From NCBI GenBank assembly GCA_026004655.1, contig BPJO01000009.1:83225-147224 (forward strand): DNA of 64,000 nucleotides. Reading direction: 5' to 3'. The translations under genes and the position numbers were made by a program. Under the pieces are notes generated by a model. The model did no database searches, had not been told where the DNA came from, and was given only the letters and a program-made list of their open reading frames with translations. This DNA comes from Phycisphaerae bacterium (GTDB lineage: Bacteria; Planctomycetota; Phycisphaerae; Tepidisphaerales; Tepidisphaeraceae). Each line of letters opens with the position of its first letter. Within the stretch, counting starts at the first letter, position 1. Below, piece after piece: positions 17,704-26,646 of this stretch.

Positions 17704-17940
17704 GTCGCTCCGCACGCACATGAAAGCTGCGCGCGAGCGTGTCCCGCCGCTGGAATGGACGCGGGTAGCCAAGAGCCACCGGGCCCCGCGACGACATGCC
17801 TTGCGTTTGTGAGGAGTCGTCGGCCTAACGAAGCGGGACGCGTTCACGAACGGCTCGCGCCGGGTGGCGACGGTCGACGGACACGCGATGAAGGTAGGCG
17901 TTCATTGTAACACGCGCGACAGTGCGAACATTCAAGTGTG

Positions 17941-17946
17941 ATATGA
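17941..17946 (+). promoter_or_regulatory. Possible -10 element
   Basis: TATGAT in the divergent gap between the ATPase gene (minus) and the small gene at 17984. The -35 position is weak. Confidence 0.3.
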
Positions 17947-17983
17947 TTGATCGCATTAGCAGTAACCATCACACACCATCCCC

Positions 17984-18214
17984 ATGAGTTTCTTCAAGAG
18001 TTCCAAACCGCCGGTGCGGGAGAACGCGCCCGCGTCGCCACTTCAGCAGCCGACCCTCGCCCAAATCGTCACCATGCTGGAGCAAATCCAGCGTCGCCTG
18101 GGTCGTATCGAACGCGACCTCATTGACGTCAAAGCCCATTTCAACGTCGCCCGTCGTCCGATGCGTCCGATGCCCGGGTCGCAACCCAACGCCGATGAGC
18201 CCACCATCGTATGA
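17984..18214 (+). CDS. Small coiled-coil-like hypothetical protein
   Basis: A 76-residue protein with a central amphipathic helix (IVTMLEQIQRRLGRIERDL) flanked by Pro-rich ends. The function is unknown. Its TGA overlaps the ATG of the next gene (ATGA at 18211), so the two are coupled. Confidence 0.5.
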   Translation: MSFFKSSKPPVRENAPASPLQQPTLAQIVTMLEQIQRRLGRIERDLIDVKAHFNVARRPMRPMPGSQPNADEPTIV

Positions 18215-18474
18215 GCCAGTCACCCCACACACGCCTGCTCGAACCACGGGGACACAATGAGTCGGACGTCGACTTCCTCGCCCGCCTCATGGGCCATCAC
18301 TTCGACTCCGTTCGTGATGATCTGCGCGACTTGAACGACAAGGTCGATGACCACACCACGCGGCTCACCCGGATCGAAAACCTCGTCCTCACCTGGCACG
18401 ATAACCGTCTCGCCGAACTCGAAGACCACGTCCGCCAACTGGCGATCAAGGTCGGGTTGGAGTTCCACAGGTAG
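18211..18474 (+). CDS. Small coiled-coil-like hypothetical protein
   Basis: An 87-residue, mostly helical charged protein (FDSVRDDLRDLNDKVDDHTT, RLTRIENLVLTW). It may form a coiled coil with its translationally coupled neighbour at 17984. The family is not recognised. Confidence 0.5.
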   Translation: MSQSPHTRLLEPRGHNESDVDFLARLMGHHFDSVRDDLRDLNDKVDDHTTRLTRIENLVLTWHDNRLAELEDHVRQLAIKVGLEFHR

Positions 18475-18596
18475 CCATCTATCACGGCGGGACGTGTCGG
18501 AGCCGGGCTTGATTATTGCGTTTTGGCTGATTCTGCCGATCATTGTCACAGAACCAGCGTGCCCGGTCCCTGCCTATAATTTCAATCGGAACCGTT

Positions 18597-19511
18597 ATGG
18601 CCCTGCAGTTAACATTGCCACCGAATGCAATCCGCGATCGTTTGTCTGAGATCGGAGACGAGATTGCCGTCACGGCCAAGCAACATGCCGTCAGCGATTT
18701 TGATCTGAGACTGAGGGCGGGGCTTCATCTTCCGCTACTTTGGCACGAAGAGAATTGGGCCGACAGGCTTGCGGAGCGTGAACTGCTTGATGAACTCGCG
18801 AACGAGATTGAAGACAAGCAACTCTTCTACAGGACCGCATTCCGGCCCGTGCATCCGCCCGCAGGCGGTGTTCGTGAACTGAGCCTGTTCAGGTTGTCAG
18901 CAGATGACGTCGCTACGACCGCCAGAGCCATCTTTGAAAACTTTCATTACCTCAACAGCTTCCGTCCGGACGCGCAATACTTCGCACTCGGTGTCTCCAA
19001 GTCCCATCCCTGCAGTTTTTTCTCGCTGTCTGCATTCGACCTGCCGCATCTCCTGCCTGCGATCGGCGCTGCAGCGGATACGACGGTGGCACCTGGACGT
19101 ATCCTTGTTCTGTCCCGAGCGTATGCCTTTCGCTGGGCTCCGCACAACTGGGCATCACACGGCATCTCTGAATTGCTGAGAATGGTTCGCGAGCAGTATC
19201 CACAGGTCGAAGCGTTGGTCACGTACCTCAATCCCAACTTAGGATTTACTGGAAGAAGCTATGTGGCATCCAACTGGGGTTTGATCGCGACCGAGAAGCT
19301 GTCGACGATCTCGTATCTCAATCGACGTTACATCACGGCACGCCGAGTCTCGAGCTTGGATCGGCGCGAGCGTGCGAAGGTGGTGGACGTGCACCTCGAA
19401 CAATTACCCCTGCGGCTCTATGCTTTCGGCTGGGGACGACTCGCGGCACTTCGATGTTTCGCAGGTCGCCCTTGTGAAGTAGAAGCGGCGACCTTTGATC
19501 CTCGCGGATAA
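18597..19511 (+). CDS. GNAT-like protein resembling phage Mu Mom
   Basis: A 304-residue protein. The central part reads like a GNAT acyltransferase of the Mom type: FRPDAQYFALGVS, the strand LVLSRAYAFRWAPHNWASH, the helix ELLRMVREQYP, then ALVTYLNPNLGFTGRSYVAS followed by NWG. Mom-family proteins modify adenine in phage DNA to evade restriction, and the 'D/NP..G.tG..Y.A.NW' block is shared with that group. The modification chemistry is inferred, not shown. The N-terminal 100 residues are extra. A TATAAT lies at 18575-18580, about 17 bases before the ATG. The gene at 19546 follows after 34 bases, probably in the same transcript. Confidence 0.5.
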   Translation: MALQLTLPPNAIRDRLSEIGDEIAVTAKQHAVSDFDLRLRAGLHLPLLWHEENWADRLAERELLDELANEIEDKQLFYRTAFRPVHPPAGGVRELSLFRLSADDVATTARAIFENFHYLNSFRPDAQYFALGVSKSHPCSFFSLSAFDLPHLLPAIGAAADTTVAPGRILVLSRAYAFRWAPHNWASHGISELLRMVREQYPQVEALVTYLNPNLGFTGRSYVASNWGLIATEKLSTISYLNRRYITARRVSSLDRRERAKVVDVHLEQLPLRLYAFGWGRLAALRCFAGRPCEVEAATFDPRG

Positions 19512-19545
19512 TGTCGGAGTCAAGTGGCTGAGTGTGGAGGTCCGT

Positions 19546-20820
19546 ATGCGATTCTGGGGAAGGGCGACGCAGAACGTGCTGTTGCTTACATCGGGGGGCA
19601 AGCCGACGTATATGCGAGACCTGCTCGACGTGATCGCGCTGCCACCGGGTGCGCAAGCACATTTTACATACAAGCGAAGGCGTTTCGATGACGACGCGTA
19701 TGCGGCGTTCCGACAGACACAAGTTGCCCGTGGCGTGCTCGGGTATCTGCTGTTGAGCGCGTCTGGCCGACGCGTCCTGCCGCTTCGTTATGTGAGCGAG
19801 GTGCGGCTGGCCGAAGAGCCCTCAACGGATGACAGCGAAGTGGCGCTTCGCGTACAATTTCGCGTCGGCGGCTTCGCCAGCGCGGTCGACGCCGCACGCT
19901 TGGCGACCATCGCAGCGTCGGGAGTGTCCGAGCCGAACGTGGACCTTCCGCAGTATGTGAGGATTGTCCCCCAGGAGCTACTTCGTGAAGCTAAGGACCA
20001 AAAGTTTACACCGGTCACCGAGTGGTTGTCTTTCCTGAACTCGCTGCGAGGCACGCCTTTGGGTGCCCACATCTTGTTCCATGTCGCCGGTACATATCAT
20101 CTGGGGTCGCGATTCTGGCAACGACGTTCCCCGATCCGTGCCTGTAGTCGTGCCGGTTGGCTTCCCCGACGTGAAATCGGGTATTCTCGCTACGCCTTTC
20201 AGTCCGCGAGGCTCTACTCAGTTGAGGTGTATTCGTCGCTCCCCGACACCGTGGACGGCGGTGCCCGACTGCGAGTCACCTCCGACACCTCGGTCCTGTC
20301 GGTCGCGTATCCGCAATTGCATACGGTCGCCGGGATTCGGCCGAACCAAGTGGTTCTCCTTCAGGTCCAGAGACTTCAGGACACACTGGATACAGCCGTC
20401 AGTATCGAGATGGAGTTTGCCAAGCCAGCCACTTCTACGCCGGAACCTTCTTGGAAACTCGAACCGGTCAAGGAAGCACAAGGTCAAGCTTGGAGGGCTT
20501 CTCCGGAGCCGAACACCGAGGCGGGCACCGAGAATCCAGCGTCCGCGCTTTTGTCGCCGCGAGTGACATTCGGAGTCCGTTGTCACGTGTCGCTTCGCAC
20601 CATCGGCGCCGCAGCGGTCTTCATCATCGTCGGGCTGCTCCTTGCGCGGGTGAACGCGGAGGCCATCGTATTCGCGGCGAACCGTCTCCCCGATGAGTAC
20701 CGACCTCCGGCCGCCACGCAGCCCACGACCGTCGCTCCGGCTGTGCCCGTGTTCCAAGCGGTCGGTTTTGGGATGGTGGCGCTCGCCGCCTATGTCGGAT
20801 TCCGGAAGATCCCAGGCTAA
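19546..20820 (+). CDS. Hypothetical protein with C-terminal membrane anchor
   Basis: A 424-residue protein without a recognised domain. Residues 1-330 are soluble and beta-rich. The end has two hydrophobic segments (AAVFIIVGLLLARV and AVGFGMVALAAYVGF). The start at 19546 gives a downstream partner 34 bases after the Mom-like gene, so the two may form a module. Sequence around 20080-20170 is unusually basic and could hide an indel. Confidence 0.5.
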   Translation: MRFWGRATQNVLLLTSGGKPTYMRDLLDVIALPPGAQAHFTYKRRRFDDDAYAAFRQTQVARGVLGYLLLSASGRRVLPLRYVSEVRLAEEPSTDDSEVALRVQFRVGGFASAVDAARLATIAASGVSEPNVDLPQYVRIVPQELLREAKDQKFTPVTEWLSFLNSLRGTPLGAHILFHVAGTYHLGSRFWQRRSPIRACSRAGWLPRREIGYSRYAFQSARLYSVEVYSSLPDTVDGGARLRVTSDTSVLSVAYPQLHTVAGIRPNQVVLLQVQRLQDTLDTAVSIEMEFAKPATSTPEPSWKLEPVKEAQGQAWRASPEPNTEAGTENPASALLSPRVTFGVRCHVSLRTIGAAAVFIIVGLLLARVNAEAIVFAANRLPDEYRPPAATQPTTVAPAVPVFQAVGFGMVALAAYVGFRKIPG

Positions 20821-20966
20821 CTGCAGACCTCAACGAATCAGTTGACAGTTCGTGCGTTGGTGTGGCAGAGTTCGAGTGTGAGTTCCTTCCCTCTTCAAGG
20901 AAGCCTTACGGCGCTCGGCAGGCACGTGCCTGCTGATTGACCAAGGTTTCTTTGAGGAGCAACCCC

Positions 20967-21377
20967 ATGCCTCATCCGAATGTTGACCCCATACAGTTCG
21001 CGGAACGTCACCGTGCTGCCCTGTACCATCTTGTCGACCATATCCTGACCCATGCCGGTGCCATCTACACCTCCGACTTCGAGGAACAGGTCAAAGAGGT
21101 CATCGACACGTTCGACGCCTATGCCGGCCGCACGATCGGGTTCGAACCCCAGCATCCCGATGACGGACTGGATCACGCGTACCGCAGCCATAGTTTCGTG
21201 ACCGCCCAAGGCGCGGCACTGCTGGTCTTCGCTCACGCCGCCACCCGGATGGCCGTCGAGGGTCAGAATCAGGCGTTGCGGGCGCTGGTCGACGCGCTGT
21301 GGACGGAGATCGACCGCCTGTACCGCCAATTCTTTGATACCGTTCCTCCGTACCTCGCCCCCGGCCGAACCGGGTGA
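20967..21377 (+). CDS. Hypothetical helical protein
   Basis: A 136-residue, predominantly helical protein (FAERHRAALYHLVDHIL, HAATRMAVEGQNQALRALVD). The family is not recognised. GGAG stands about 8 bases before the ATG at 20967. It is followed by a strong terminator. Confidence 0.55.
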   Translation: MPHPNVDPIQFAERHRAALYHLVDHILTHAGAIYTSDFEEQVKEVIDTFDAYAGRTIGFEPQHPDDGLDHAYRSHSFVTAQGAALLVFAHAATRMAVEGQNQALRALVDALWTEIDRLYRQFFDTVPPYLAPGRTG

Positions 21378-21388
21378 TGGTCGCCCCA

Positions 21389-21413
21389 ATCCCCCGTTTT
21401 TCGGGGGTTTTTC
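21389..21413 (+). terminator. Rho-independent terminator
   Basis: The stem CCCCCG / CGGGGG with a T-rich loop and a following T5 run ends the transcript of the gene at 20967. Confidence 0.75.
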
Positions 21414-21480
21414 GTATATGGGGTGAGACAATCGCGAAAAACCGACCGTAACGCGGGTCCGCAACGGTAAAATCCCGGGC

Positions 21481-22563
21481 ATGTTAGGCGACATCATGAC
21501 AAACCCGGAGTGGCGGAAACTGCTCGAAGACCCGGCGGTACGCGAGACGCTCGTTGCCCGCTTGCGATTCGTGAAGAACTACCTCAACTATAGCTGTACG
21601 AGAATCAAGGCGAAGCTGAACCTTGGCATCAGCTCGAAGACACTACACCGCTATCTCGCTACCTCTGAGTTGCCAGTGACGGATGACCTTTGGCGTTTCG
21701 TTCAGGCACTTTACGGCGATGAGCCCGGGAGTGCGATGCGACGGCTACTCGAAGATCATCAGGCTCGAACCCGGCATGGCACCCTGCGTTGCTCTGAAGC
21801 CGCCGCCGAGATGTTCTTTCCCCGTCCGGCGCGGGTTCGGCAGCTAGGCTCCAAACAGATCTGGAATAGCGCTTGCACGGCCTCTCACATCCTGTGGGAG
21901 GCCCGCTCGTTACCATCCTGGATGTTCCCACGCAAGGTGTATATCCACCTCGTGCGGCGCGTAATGCGGCATTCCGACATGGAACTCACCCCAGAGCAGC
22001 AGAAAGGACTGCTCGCTGTGGATGCAATGTGGCGTTCGACGTTCTTTGAACGAAAGAAGGAGGGCGCTCCAGTCGCCCCGAAAATTGTCGTAATCGCGTG
22101 CGCCACCGGTGTCCGCCGCCTCATGCAGAAGCGATGGCCCTTCGCATTCTTGAGTGAGTCGGAATTGTCCGACACGCTGGATTATCTGGAAGGCGACGTG
22201 CTTCCGAAGGGCGTACGGCTTCACATCCTGAAGCAATCCTTCTTCATCCAGCCGATGTTTCACGCGCTCGAATCCCCGCAATCGCTACACGGGTGCTTGG
22301 GAACGATTGCAGCGTTCGATGACAACATGATCGTTCACAACGTCAGGGTGGACACGCTATTCGGCATCGCTCGAAAGAACGACGCGGGTCTGTACCAGCC
22401 GCTATGGCGTGGATGGTTTCGACAGCGCACACCCGTGTTTGAACGTGCGATTGAATCGCGGTGCGATCCGATCGAGACGCCAATGAACAAACTGAGAGCG
22501 TGGTTCGACGAGGGTGTCGCTTACCGCGCGAATCGACTTGCCGCACCATCGACCACGGCCTAG
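21481..22563 (+). CDS. Hypothetical protein with HTH-like N-terminus
   Basis: A 360-residue protein. Residues about 20-75 look like a lambda-repressor-type helix-turn-helix (LNLGISSKTLHRYLATSELP, then LWRFVQALYG). The rest (about residues 100-340) is unassigned, with a conserved-looking segment AFDDNMIVHNVRVDTLFG. An alternative start is the ATG at 21496. It is flanked by terminators, so it is a single-gene unit. A regulatory role is only suggested by the N-terminus. Confidence 0.55.
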   Translation: MLGDIMTNPEWRKLLEDPAVRETLVARLRFVKNYLNYSCTRIKAKLNLGISSKTLHRYLATSELPVTDDLWRFVQALYGDEPGSAMRRLLEDHQARTRHGTLRCSEAAAEMFFPRPARVRQLGSKQIWNSACTASHILWEARSLPSWMFPRKVYIHLVRRVMRHSDMELTPEQQKGLLAVDAMWRSTFFERKKEGAPVAPKIVVIACATGVRRLMQKRWPFAFLSESELSDTLDYLEGDVLPKGVRLHILKQSFFIQPMFHALESPQSLHGCLGTIAAFDDNMIVHNVRVDTLFGIARKNDAGLYQPLWRGWFRQRTPVFERAIESRCDPIETPMNKLRAWFDEGVAYRANRLAAPSTTA

Positions 22564-22592
22564 GATAACGCCACTGAGAAACTCGCTATCAC

Positions 22593-22618
22593 AGCCCGCC
22601 TTTTTGCGGGCTTTTTTT
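22593..22618 (+). terminator. Rho-independent terminator
   Basis: The stem AGCCCGC / GCGGGCT with loop CTTTTT is followed by T7, directly after the gene ending at 22563. Confidence 0.85.
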
Positions 22619-22629
22619 ATTGTGTAGGC

Positions 22630-22848
22630 GTGAAACGCGAGCAGGCATCCCTTCAATCCCCCTTCACTCTTCGGCCCGCGTGGGTCACAGACGAGTTGAT
22701 CCGAAGTACCGTGCGCGTGTTTTCCCGGCATCAGACCACGCCAATCACGGATTCCGACGCGATAGAAATGCTGTTGAATGCGGGTCGGCTCATGGAGGTA
22801 CTGTCTACAACGTCGAAGTGTACAAAGACCGACAAGGATTCGGCCTAG
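22630..22848 (+). CDS. Small conserved mobile-element protein
   Basis: A 72-residue protein starting at GTG. The block WVTDELIRSTVRVFSRH, then TPITDSDAIEMLLNAGRLMEV resembles a short family I recall from mobile elements (ITxELI..T..VW.......S.EDA.EIL.NVGRL..VL). The function is unknown. It starts 12 bases after a terminator, with no obvious promoter in that gap, so expression is uncertain. Confidence 0.45.
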   Translation: MKREQASLQSPFTLRPAWVTDELIRSTVRVFSRHQTTPITDSDAIEMLLNAGRLMEVLSTTSKCTKTDKDSA

Positions 22849-22874
22849 ATTCCTGATTCGATTTCTCGCGCCAT

Positions 22875-22912
22875 CAAAAAAGACCGGGCCGCATTGAGTG
22901 CGAGACCGGTCT
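22875..22912 (-). terminator. Rho-independent terminator of the ParB-like gene
   Basis: On the minus strand the arms AGACCGG and CCGGTCT enclose an 18-base loop and are followed by T6-7. It lies just downstream of the stop at 22929. Confidence 0.7.
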
Positions 22913-22928
22913 AAAAGGACGCAGGGAC

Positions 22929-24809
22929 TTATGGAACCCTCTTGAGAAGTGCCGACGGCATCCACTTGTTGACACGATCCCGGAGTGCGGAATCGTCGAG
23001 CTTGCGTTCGCGCGCTTGCTCGAAGAGGACGGCGGATTGGGTTACAAGATCGCTCTTCTTTCGATCGTTGGCCGGTGCGTTTACCGCGCCTTTCAACTCG
23101 GTTACGAGATTCGACAGTTGCAGCTTAGTGAATCCCGACAGCCAGTGACCGTCGGGTGTCCAGGTCGTGCGAACATCAACTTTCAACTCGTCGACCAATA
23201 AGCGAATAAACGGAGTCGGTCGCGCGAGGTTGGCGGTGAGGCATTCGACGACAAGCAGTTCGATGATCGCATCGAGCTTCTCGGGTTTCAGCTTCGCCAG
23301 CTTGGCGTAGGCGTCGATGTCTTCGATGAAATCGACGCCGACAAGCGGATCGAGGTCCGTGCGTAGTTGCTGCAGGCGATCGAACGCGGGCGACTTGAAG
23401 TCGTCCTGCTCGGCCGCGAGCGTCACCGCGTTCACATCCCGACGAATCGAGAACGCCTCGCTCGCACGCACAGCGTGTGACAGGATCAACACGAGTACGC
23501 GACGCAACACGAGACTGTTTGCGAGCAGAGCCGTCCGAACCGCGATCACCTGATGGGCGAAAGCGGCGGCGGTCTGTCTCTCGGACAGATCGTGACAGGT
23601 CGGCGTCGGAGTCGCGGATGAGCCCGCTTCCCCGTCTGCTGAGACGTTGCCGGAGGAGCCGTTGTTGGCGCCACCACGATTGCGAACCGCACGAGGCACA
23701 CGAACTTCCCGTCGGACTTGACCATCGGGCAAGCACAGCAGGAACATGGTCGCCACTGATTTGGTCGCCTCGGAGTAAATAACTTCGGCGGCCTCTTCGA
23801 TTTCACGTTGCTCGGTCTCGATCGTCTCGAACTGGCGTTCGAGCTTTTCCTGGCCCTTGTCGTCATCCTCTTCCAACGCGTCGGCCTTGACTTCCAGCTT
23901 CCGCCACCGATCGTCCAGCTTTTCCAGCCGGGCCACTGTGGCCGGATCGTATTCGCGCTCGGGCATATCCATCGCCCGGAGTCGATCCGATGCGTCTTCG
24001 TAGCGAGCGACGATAACTTCGCGCCAGCCGTCTTCCAGCAGTTTGTTCCGCTCGGATTCCAGTGCTTTCGTCTGCGCTTCGGCAAATGCCGACCGCTCAA
24101 TGAGCATCTGGTCGCCGAACAAATCCTGACTGACCACCGATGGATCAAGCGTAGAGACATCAAACAGTGCATGTTTGGCGTCAATCCACTCTCCCGCGAT
24201 GACGTTTCGGACGTGCTGTGCATGCAGCGCGTGCGAGCCGTTGCGGCTGACTTCTTCCCATACTGAATTCTGCCGATCTGGCGGCACGCTGGCGAAGGCT
24301 TCCGCCGTTGCCGTGTCGATAGCATTCCCGCGGTACGCGGCCTTCACGTCCGCAATCAGTTCGGCCAACTTCATCCGTTGCCGGACGTAGCGAACCGTCA
24401 CCCCGAACTCGGCGGCGATTGCATCGGCATCCTTGCCGTCGTGTGTTGCCAGTCGAGCAAAGGATTCCGCTTCATCGAGCGGGTGCATGGGCTCCCGCCC
24501 ATAGTTCTCGCCAAGCGCAAGTGAATCCGCAGTCGGATCATCGACATCCTTCACGACGCAGGCGATGCGAACATCGCCATCGCCTTTATGGATCTCTTTC
24601 AACGCGGCCAGACGCCGGTTGCCAGCGATTACGAGATAGTAGCCAGGCTTCCCTTCCGCGGGTCGAACGACCAGCGGCTGGAGCAGGCCCTGGGAGCGGA
24701 TGAGTGCAACGAGTCGCGCGTGGGCCTCGCGAGCGGGCTTAACCTTTCGGGGGTTTCGCTTGCTGGCGACAAGTTTGGAAAGAGGAACTTCAATTAGAGT
24801 GCGTGCCAT
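22929..24809 (-). CDS. Large ParB-like partition/regulatory protein
   Basis: A 626-residue protein with an N-terminal ParB/Srx domain: VPLSKLVASKRNPRK, then VIAGNRRLAAL (box II) and LGENYGREPMHPLDEAESFA. A ParB helix-turn-helix follows (FGVTVRYVRQRMKLAEL). The C-terminal 400 residues are helical, Glu/Lys-rich and unassigned, much larger than chromosomal ParB. Such giant ParB-like proteins are common on plasmids and integrative elements, where they aid maintenance or gene control. The start at 24809 follows AGGAGG at 8 bases; the longer frame to 24941 is unsupported. No ParA is adjacent. Palindromes in 24810-25113 could be binding sites. Confidence 0.75.
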   Translation of the reverse strand: MARTLIEVPLSKLVASKRNPRKVKPAREAHARLVALIRSQGLLQPLVVRPAEGKPGYYLVIAGNRRLAALKEIHKGDGDVRIACVVKDVDDPTADSLALGENYGREPMHPLDEAESFARLATHDGKDADAIAAEFGVTVRYVRQRMKLAELIADVKAAYRGNAIDTATAEAFASVPPDRQNSVWEEVSRNGSHALHAQHVRNVIAGEWIDAKHALFDVSTLDPSVVSQDLFGDQMLIERSAFAEAQTKALESERNKLLEDGWREVIVARYEDASDRLRAMDMPEREYDPATVARLEKLDDRWRKLEVKADALEEDDDKGQEKLERQFETIETEQREIEEAAEVIYSEATKSVATMFLLCLPDGQVRREVRVPRAVRNRGGANNGSSGNVSADGEAGSSATPTPTCHDLSERQTAAAFAHQVIAVRTALLANSLVLRRVLVLILSHAVRASEAFSIRRDVNAVTLAAEQDDFKSPAFDRLQQLRTDLDPLVGVDFIEDIDAYAKLAKLKPEKLDAIIELLVVECLTANLARPTPFIRLLVDELKVDVRTTWTPDGHWLSGFTKLQLSNLVTELKGAVNAPANDRKKSDLVTQSAVLFEQARERKLDDSALRDRVNKWMPSALLKRVP

Positions 24810-25113
24810 GAGGCACCTCCTGAAATGGAACATCGCGTCCGTTACCGCTTCGCACGTCGCGATGCGTGTGAGGACGCTCCATGCCGGAGCAAAGCACGGT
24901 TCGAGCAAATGCGCAAGCGATACTGATCGCGGAGCGTTCACGATCGCGAACGGGTCAAAAGTAGACGAAGCGGCAGGCGCATCGGGGGCGGCGACACCAC
25001 CGCGCGGTGCCGCGCGGGCCGGTGTGCAGGGAGAGGCGGGAAACGACCGCTTTCCGCGAGGTTCTCAGTAGAGAATCCGATAGAATGCACGCATCGCTAC
25101 AGGAGTGTTTCCG
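24810..25113. promoter_or_regulatory. Palindrome-rich gap between parB-like and recombinase genes
   Basis: This 304-base divergent region has no gene. It holds the interrupted palindrome CGTTCACGATCGCGAACG (24935-24952, one mismatched pair), paired CCGCGCGG octamers at 25000-25007 and 25010-25017, and the small hairpin TTCTC-AGTA-GAGAA just before the recombinase leader. A weak -10 (TAGAAT near 25081) may drive the recombinase. Confidence 0.4.
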
Positions 25114-26646
25114 ATGCCCATAGCCCGCACCAAACGGTATGTCGCCTTCGCCCGCGTCAGCAGTCGTGAGCAGGAGCGAGAGGGCTTCTCACTTGAAGTT
25201 CAACGGGAAGCATTGCAGAAGTACGCCGAGAAGACTGGCGGCACGATCGTGAAGATGTTCCGCGTTGCCGAAACCGCATCGAAGCGAACTGAGCGAACAA
25301 CATTCAAGGAGATGCTCGCCTACGTGAAGCAAAACGCGGCCAGGCTCGATGGTGTGCTCTTTTACAAGATCGACCGAGCCGCCCGAAACCTGTTTGATTA
25401 TGTCGAACTTGAACGGCTCGAAAGTGATTTTGGTGTTCCATTTGTCTCGGTCAGCCAGCCGATGGACTCGAACCCGGCCGGCCGCATGATGCGACGGACG
25501 CTCGCCAGCATGGCGGCGTTCTACACCGATCAGCAGTCGATTGATGTTCGCGAAGGGCACGAGCGGCGCGTCCGCGACGGCTGGTTCGTCTCGAAAGGTC
25601 CGTACGGGTATCGCAACGAACGCGTAAACGGACGAAGCCTCGTTCGCATCGACGAACCTGCGGCGGCAAATATTCGTCGGATCTTCGAACTGTTCGCGAC
25701 GGGGACGTACACCATCGATTCGTTGTGCGACAAACTTCACGCCGAGGGGCGGGTGTTCCGCGACAAGCGACCCAAGTTCCCTCGCTGTTCGGTGCATAAC
25801 ATGCTGACCGATCGGGCATACATCGGAGAGATTGAGTACCAGGGCCAGTGGCATCCGGGCAAGCACGAGCCGCTTGTAGATGCGACAACCTGGCACCGCG
25901 TGCAGGCGTTGCTCGGGATCAAGACCTACAAGCACAATGAATTGACCTACGCCGGCGGCCTCATCCGATGCTCGCACTGCGGTAATCTCATCACGGGCGA
26001 GTCGGTGACCAAAAAAGCGACCGGCAAGCAGTACGTCTACTACCGATGCAGTGTGTCGCGCTTGGGCGACCATCCACGGCATCGGGTGACAGAAGCGGAA
26101 CTCGACGAGCAGATCCTCGCAGCGTTTCAAAGCATGAAGCAGGATGACGAAACCGCCGCATGGTTTGGCGAGGTGCTGCGAGCCCGCACGACCGACGAAC
26201 GCAAGGAGACGCAGCAGGAAGCGAAGGAATTGCAGCGGCGGATGACTTCCCTACGACAGCAGCAAGACGAGTTGCTCAACCTGCGACTGCAGCGAATGGT
26301 CGACGACGACGGCTTCGCAACCAAGTCAACGGAGTTGCGCGATCGCATCGCGTTACTCAAAGAGCAGATCGATGGACTGGACGTCACGCGTGGCGAGCAG
26401 GCAGAGCAAGCGATCAAGGTTTTCGAACTCTCGCAAAGCTTGTGCGAGAAGTGGGTTACGGCCAACTACCACGCAAGGAGACAGATACTCGATATCGTGT
26501 TTTCGAACTTCCGCCTCGATGGCGTAACTCTTTGCTACGAAATGAGAAAGCCCTTCGCGCTGTTAGCGGAAGGGCTTCTCGTCTCGTCAAATCGGGGCGA
26601 CAAGATTCGAACTTGCGACCTCGTGGACCCAAACCACGCGCTCTAA
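25114..26646 (+). CDS. Large serine recombinase (element integrase)
   Basis: A 510-residue large serine recombinase. The resolvase domain has the nucleophile in RVSSREQEREGFSLE and the conserved YKIDRAARN; a recombinase domain follows (GPYGYRNERVNGR, then IRRIFELFATGTYTID), then a zinc ribbon (IRCSHCGNLITG ... YYRCSVS) and a coiled coil (about residues 360-430). It catalyses integration and excision. The ATG at 25114 has AGGAG 8 bases upstream. The conserved C-terminal MRKPFALLAEGL is encoded by one arm of the tRNA-Pro terminator, and the last 19 or so residues are antisense tRNA-Pro. The reading frame therefore seems to have been completed by the insertion site, which marks the right junction. 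Confidence 0.9.
   Translation: MPIARTKRYVAFARVSSREQEREGFSLEVQREALQKYAEKTGGTIVKMFRVAETASKRTERTTFKEMLAYVKQNAARLDGVLFYKIDRAARNLFDYVELERLESDFGVPFVSVSQPMDSNPAGRMMRRTLASMAAFYTDQQSIDVREGHERRVRDGWFVSKGPYGYRNERVNGRSLVRIDEPAAANIRRIFELFATGTYTIDSLCDKLHAEGRVFRDKRPKFPRCSVHNMLTDRAYIGEIEYQGQWHPGKHEPLVDATTWHRVQALLGIKTYKHNELTYAGGLIRCSHCGNLITGESVTKKATGKQYVYYRCSVSRLGDHPRHRVTEAELDEQILAAFQSMKQDDETAAWFGEVLRARTTDERKETQQEAKELQRRMTSLRQQQDELLNLRLQRMVDDDGFATKSTELRDRIALLKEQIDGLDVTRGEQAEQAIKVFELSQSLCEKWVTANYHARRQILDIVFSNFRLDGVTLCYEMRKPFALLAEGLLVSSNRGDKIRTCDLVDPNHAL
26544..26580 (-). terminator. Terminator-like hairpin downstream of tRNA-Pro
   Basis: The arms GAGAAGCCCTTCCGC and GCGAAGGGCTTTCTC (minus strand) form a nearly perfect 15-bp stem 12 bases after the tRNA-Pro 3' end. 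It lies inside the recombinase coding sequence on the other strand. Confidence 0.5.
26592..26646. other. Probable attachment site of the integrative element
   Basis: The composition change, the recombinase at the element edge and the overlap of its 3' end with the tRNA-Pro 3' half place the right attachment site here. I found no matching direct repeat elsewhere in the window, so the left end must lie upstream of position 1. Confidence 0.5.
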
